Assembly: GCA_020433835.1 (NCBI GenBank)
Contig: JAGRBY010000259.1
Coordinates: 1 to 9,326 of the forward strand
Direction: 5' to 3'
Length of the DNA stretch: 9,326 nt
DNA from: Anaerolineae bacterium
GTDB taxonomy: Bacteria; Chloroflexota; Anaerolineae; 4572-78; J111
Positions 7,491 to 9,326 of this stretch are shown here, one piece after another. How positions within the stretch are numbered: the stretch's first letter is position 1; every line of letters begins with the position of its first letter. The translations under genes and the position numbers were made by a program. The notes below the pieces were generated by a model. The model did not search any database and was not told where the DNA came from. It worked only from the letters and a program-made list of their open reading frames with translations.

Positions 7491-8873
7491 TTACAACTTT
7501 TGATACTTGCCGACCTTCCACCGTAAATACTCGATAACCTGATTCTTCAAACCGGCTACACCACCGATGCGCAGGGCTTGCCAACCTTTGCCGAGCAAGC
7601 GCATCCCTTCGTGTTGTTCTGGGTTGAGGGCCGCATCTTGCGTAAGATACCCTTTATCCGGCGCAAAGTAAGGATCGGTGCAGAACTTGACCAGCGGTTG
7701 CAACACGTGCTCCCATTGATACCGGGCCGCCACGGCTTCAAACTGCTCGGCTTGTTCGGCCCGCAGCGAGGGCTTATCAAGCATAGCCGTCACCGCATCG
7801 GCCACGCCCGCTACATCCTGCGGCTCAACCAACGCAGCCAGATTATGCGCCGCTAAAGCCTCGCTCAACACATCGCCTTTGGTCGAAACTGTCGGCAGAC
7901 CGGCCCACAGATGGTCGAGCAAGCGCGTTCGAAAAGAAAAGCGCGTTTCGATATGATCCAGATGAAGGCTAACCCCTACATCGGCCTCCAGAAGATAGTT
8001 TTGCCGCTCATTGTAAGGCACCCAATCATTAAAAAAGACGCTTTTATCATAAAGACCAAGCGTTTGACTAAGCGCGATGGTCTGATCGATAGCCCTCATC
8101 CGCGCAATATTTTTATTGGGTCGATTAACGCCCATAAAAAAGAGCTTCGCCCCCGGATGCCGCGCCTGAATAAGAGGCATGGCTTTAACCAGCGTCTGCG
8201 CATCGAACCAGTTCCAAATGCCGCCGGTCCAAATGATAACCGGATCATCGGCGGCAATGGTTTTGTAAACGCCTTTCAAAACCTGTTGGGTGTGTCGAGG
8301 CGGCTCATCAGCCAGGCCATAAGGCACCACATCGATCAAGCGGCGCAGGCTGACATCGTGCCGGTAGGTGTAAGGGTTAGTACGGCCCATCGCCGACAGC
8401 ATGCCCAGCCAATAATCGCGCTGCTTTTCTCCGGCACAGATAAAAAAATCACCGGCTTTAAGCTGAAAGCGCAGCGTGCTGAGGCTGTTATCGTGATCGG
8501 TCACCTGTTTCAGCCAGTCGCTCTCCGACTGCCGCTGCAAACTTTCCAGCAGAAACGGCGCATACAGGTCCAGCACCAGCGGTTTCGATAGAGTCGCTAA
8601 AAAGGGGTAGTAAAATATAACCAACCCAAACGTGACGATGACGTCACAATCGGCCACGGCCCGGCGAAACCCATCGACATTGGTGCAAACGCACAACGAG
8701 GCCGGTAGATCGCCCAAATCGGGCGACTCCTCCTCCATCGGCACAAATGGAGGCACAACCAGCTTGACCGTGACGTGGTTGCCCAACACCCTGGCAAACT
8801 CCCAATAACGGATGCCGGTGCCGGCCATATTTTTACCTACAACATCATTCAAAATGAGCGCTACGGTGGTCAA
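7491..8873 (-). CDS. GT4-like (GT-B fold) glycosyltransferase
   Basis: A 460-residue retaining-type glycosyltransferase candidate, first gene of the minus-strand unit. The N-terminal Rossmann half opens with TTVALILNDVVGKNMAGTGI and an RYWEFA motif typical of group-1 enzymes of polysaccharide clusters. The C-terminal donor-binding half has IIWTGGIWNWFDAQTLV (213-229), KLFFMGVN (243-250) and a sugar-nucleotide site around HIETRFSFRTRLLDHLWAGLP (307-327). In this segment the usual EX7E pair is replaced by E309 and D320, ten residues apart. A Lys/Arg-rich tail of about 60 residues ends the protein and may touch the membrane. The TTG at 8873 is the only start that keeps the first beta strand before an in-frame TAG at 8901-8903. 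It has no Shine-Dalgarno. ATG 8828 (codon 16) is possible but would cut strand one. Confidence 0.88.
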   Translation of the reverse strand: MTTVALILNDVVGKNMAGTGIRYWEFARVLGNHVTVKLVVPPFVPMEEESPDLGDLPASLCVCTNVDGFRRAVADCDVIVTFGLVIFYYPFLATLSKPLVLDLYAPFLLESLQRQSESDWLKQVTDHDNSLSTLRFQLKAGDFFICAGEKQRDYWLGMLSAMGRTNPYTYRHDVSLRRLIDVVPYGLADEPPRHTQQVLKGVYKTIAADDPVIIWTGGIWNWFDAQTLVKAMPLIQARHPGAKLFFMGVNRPNKNIARMRAIDQTIALSQTLGLYDKSVFFNDWVPYNERQNYLLEADVGVSLHLDHIETRFSFRTRLLDHLWAGLPTVSTKGDVLSEALAAHNLAALVEPQDVAGVADAVTAMLDKPSLRAEQAEQFEAVAARYQWEHVLQPLVKFCTDPYFAPDKGYLTQDAALNPEQHEGMRLLGKGWQALRIGGVAGLKNQVIEYLRWKVGKYQKL

Positions 8874-8880
8874 AGTGTTT

Positions 8881-8886
8881 TCTATA
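8881..8886 (-). promoter_or_regulatory. Candidate -10 box for the minus-strand operon
   Basis: On the minus strand the sequence TATAGA runs from 8886 to 8881. A start of transcription six to eight bases later would fall at the TTG itself, implying a leaderless or nearly leaderless message. No matching -35 hexamer is seen: at 17-base spacing it would fall inside the left palindromic arm (CACCTT). Weak call. Confidence 0.25.
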
Positions 8887-8903
8887 AGGCTTACGCAGTC
8901 CTA

Positions 8904-8988
8904 AAGGTGACAGTCACTTGGATGCCCTCAATCAACCTATTTGGGCTAATCCAAAGCCGATTTACAACCAATAAGTAACTGTCACCTT
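8904..8988. repeat. 85-base inverted-repeat element (MITE- or REP-like)
   Basis: The left arm AAGGTGACAGTCACTT (8904-8919) and the reverse complement of the right arm (8973-8988) match at 15 of 16 positions, separated by 53 bases. The only mismatch (8915 versus 8977) becomes a G-U pair in minus-strand RNA, so that strand can form 16 continuous pairs. Each arm contains a palindromic core: GTGACAGTCAC at 8908-8918 is perfect, while the right copy has one change. A small inner hairpin, TTTGG at 8940-8944 with CCAAA at 8951-8955, sits in the loop. No clear target-site duplication flanks it and there is no transposase in the window. It could be a short non-autonomous mobile element, a BIME-like pair of palindromes, or an operator pair bound by a dimeric regulator. 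Confidence 0.6.
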
Positions 8989-9100
8989 GCGGTTGTCTGA
9001 TAAATTTTGCTGCTGATACTACACCGGGATTACGAATAAATCAATTGTCTCAATAAAAGCCACCCCAACCGCTTCAAACGCCTGCCATTGGAGGCCGATG

Positions 9101-9106
9101 TATAAA
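9101..9106 (+). promoter_or_regulatory. Possible -10 box for the zinc-ribbon gene
   Basis: TATAAA at 9101-9106 (in the AT-rich run TATAAATAAT) is a -10-like hexamer about 90 bases before the ATG at 9195. No -35 of good quality is seen at the proper distance. If it is used, the hairpin at 9109-9141 lies at the beginning of the transcript. Confidence 0.2.
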
Positions 9107-9108
9107 TA

Positions 9109-9141
9109 ATGCACGCCCCATTGAGAAAAAACGGGGCGCAT
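9109..9141. other. GC-rich hairpin in the leader of the zinc-ribbon gene
   Basis: CGCCCC (9114-9119) pairs with GGGGCG (9133-9138) around a 13-base A-rich loop. Three more pairs (9109-9111 with 9139-9141) can form after a two-base bulge. There is no T-run on the plus side, so it is not a good intrinsic terminator for plus-strand transcription. On the minus side only a broken AT-rich stretch follows. Function unknown: leader structure or chance. Confidence 0.35.
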
Positions 9142-9181
9142 ACGCTATCATCTTCTTAAATACGATTTGTGATTATGAATG

Positions 9182-9189
9182 AAGGAGGT
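9182..9189 (+). promoter_or_regulatory. Consensus Shine-Dalgarno of the zinc-ribbon gene
   Basis: AAGGAGGT is a full match to the anti-Shine-Dalgarno complement and lies 5 bases before ATG 9195, fixing that start. None of the polysaccharide genes in the window has a site of this strength. Confidence 0.85.
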
Positions 9190-9194
9190 TTTCC

Positions 9195-9326
9195 ATGAAA
9201 ATGTGTCCCGTTTGCCATGTGGCGTTAAGCCAGATGTTGCTCGAAAAGAAGCTGCCGGCCTACCGTTGTCCACGGTGCGAGGGTATCTGGATCGCTTCCA
9301 ATGAATATCTAGCGTGGTTAAGGTCG
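9195..9326 (+). CDS. zf-TFIIB-type zinc-ribbon protein, N-terminal part
   Basis: Forty-four codons are visible from ATG 9195 to the window end, and the frame is still open. The protein begins MKMCPVCHVALSQMLL and has C4-x2-C7 and C25-x2-C28 with the following EGIW (29-32). This is the C-P-x-C ... C-P-x-C-x-G-x-W pattern of the bacterial zf-TFIIB (PF13453-like) zinc ribbon. Proteins with this ribbon are often small or carry extra domains (rhomboid, DnaJ-like or membrane segments), so the full product cannot be told from this fragment. Family members are presumed to bind one zinc ion; functions are mostly unknown. It is divergent from the polysaccharide genes, has its own strong ribosome binding site and is probably not functionally tied to them. 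Confidence 0.85.
   Translation, partial: MKMCPVCHVALSQMLLEKKLPAYRCPRCEGIWIASNEYLAWLRS

Larger units (their letters stand above)
8874..9194. other. Divergent non-coding region, 321 bases
   Basis: Between the GT4-like gene (minus) and the zinc-ribbon gene (plus) I see no convincing coding sequence. The region holds an 85-base inverted-repeat element, a candidate minus-strand -10 box, a possible plus-strand -10 box, a GC-rich hairpin and a strong Shine-Dalgarno. The stretch 8997-9095 shows nothing I can name, apart from CAACCGC at 9066-9072, which is the reverse complement of GCGGTTG at 8989-8995 just outside the element. Confidence 0.7.

Noticed and set aside
7911..8591. A 226-codon open frame on the plus strand opposite the GT4-like gene
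   Set aside because: The minus-strand product has clear GT-B motifs throughout; the plus-strand translation is rich in Arg, His and Ile with no domain pattern, typical of an antisense shadow.
8632..8647. GTGAC...GTCAC palindrome with TGACGTCA centre, similar to the repeat arms
   Set aside because: It lies inside the GT4-like coding sequence, encodes ordinary residues (V-I-V-T) and lacks the spacing and flanks of the intergenic arms.
9175..9198. A 7-codon reading frame (ATG 9175 to TGA 9198) that spans the Shine-Dalgarno and overlaps the ATG of the zinc-ribbon gene
   Set aside because: It could be a leader peptide, but it has no ribosome binding site of its own and its codons are dictated by the Shine-Dalgarno; chance is the simpler explanation.
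1..9326. CRISPR arrays, tRNA or rRNA genes, transposase or integrase genes
   Set aside because: No regular direct repeats, no tRNA-like cloverleaf or CCA-ended segment, and no transposase or integrase motifs were seen in any frame.

Overview
The window is a piece of a surface-polysaccharide (exopolysaccharide, O-antigen-like or glycolipid) locus from a bacterium. It carries mid-GC coding sequence, TTG and GTG starts, and an extended set of GT-C-type membrane proteins, including a DUF2142-like protein with a companion beta-sandwich membrane protein. That gene style is familiar from Chloroflexota (Anaerolineae-like) genomes, but the phylum is inferred from style only; no marker gene is present.

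Left block, plus strand (1-5234): the C-terminal part of a GT39/PMT-like multispanning glycosyltransferase, three consecutive family-2 (GT-A) glycosyltransferases, and a polyprenyl-phosphate sugar-1-phosphate transferase (WbaP/ExoY type). Gaps are 24, 3, 2 and 25 bases, so this reads as one transcription unit whose promoter lies left of the window. Biochemically, the last gene would start the chain by loading a sugar phosphate on undecaprenyl phosphate. The GT2 enzymes would extend it on the cytoplasmic face, and the GT39-like enzyme would act from a polyprenyl-linked sugar on the outer face.

Right block, minus strand (8873-5261): a GT4/GT-B-like glycosyltransferase, the DUF2142-like polytopic membrane protein and a two-TM protein with an extracytoplasmic beta-rich domain, with gaps of 21 and 7 bases. 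This unit converges on the left block, leaving only 26 bases and no recognisable hairpin terminator between the two stop codons. No Wzx flippase, Wzy polymerase or chain-length regulator is present, so the locus continues outside the window or uses elements elsewhere.

Right edge (8874-9326): a 321-base non-coding divergent region holding an 85-base inverted-repeat element with palindromic arms and a second GC-rich hairpin. It is followed by the start of a short zf-TFIIB-type zinc-ribbon gene with a perfect Shine-Dalgarno sequence, cut by the window end.

The least ordinary parts are the inverted-repeat element placed about 30 bases before a TTG-started glycosyltransferase gene, the altered EX7E region of that glycosyltransferase, and the pairing of the DUF2142-like protein with the beta-sandwich membrane protein. 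No clearly new system is visible; most of the window is ordinary polysaccharide biosynthesis.
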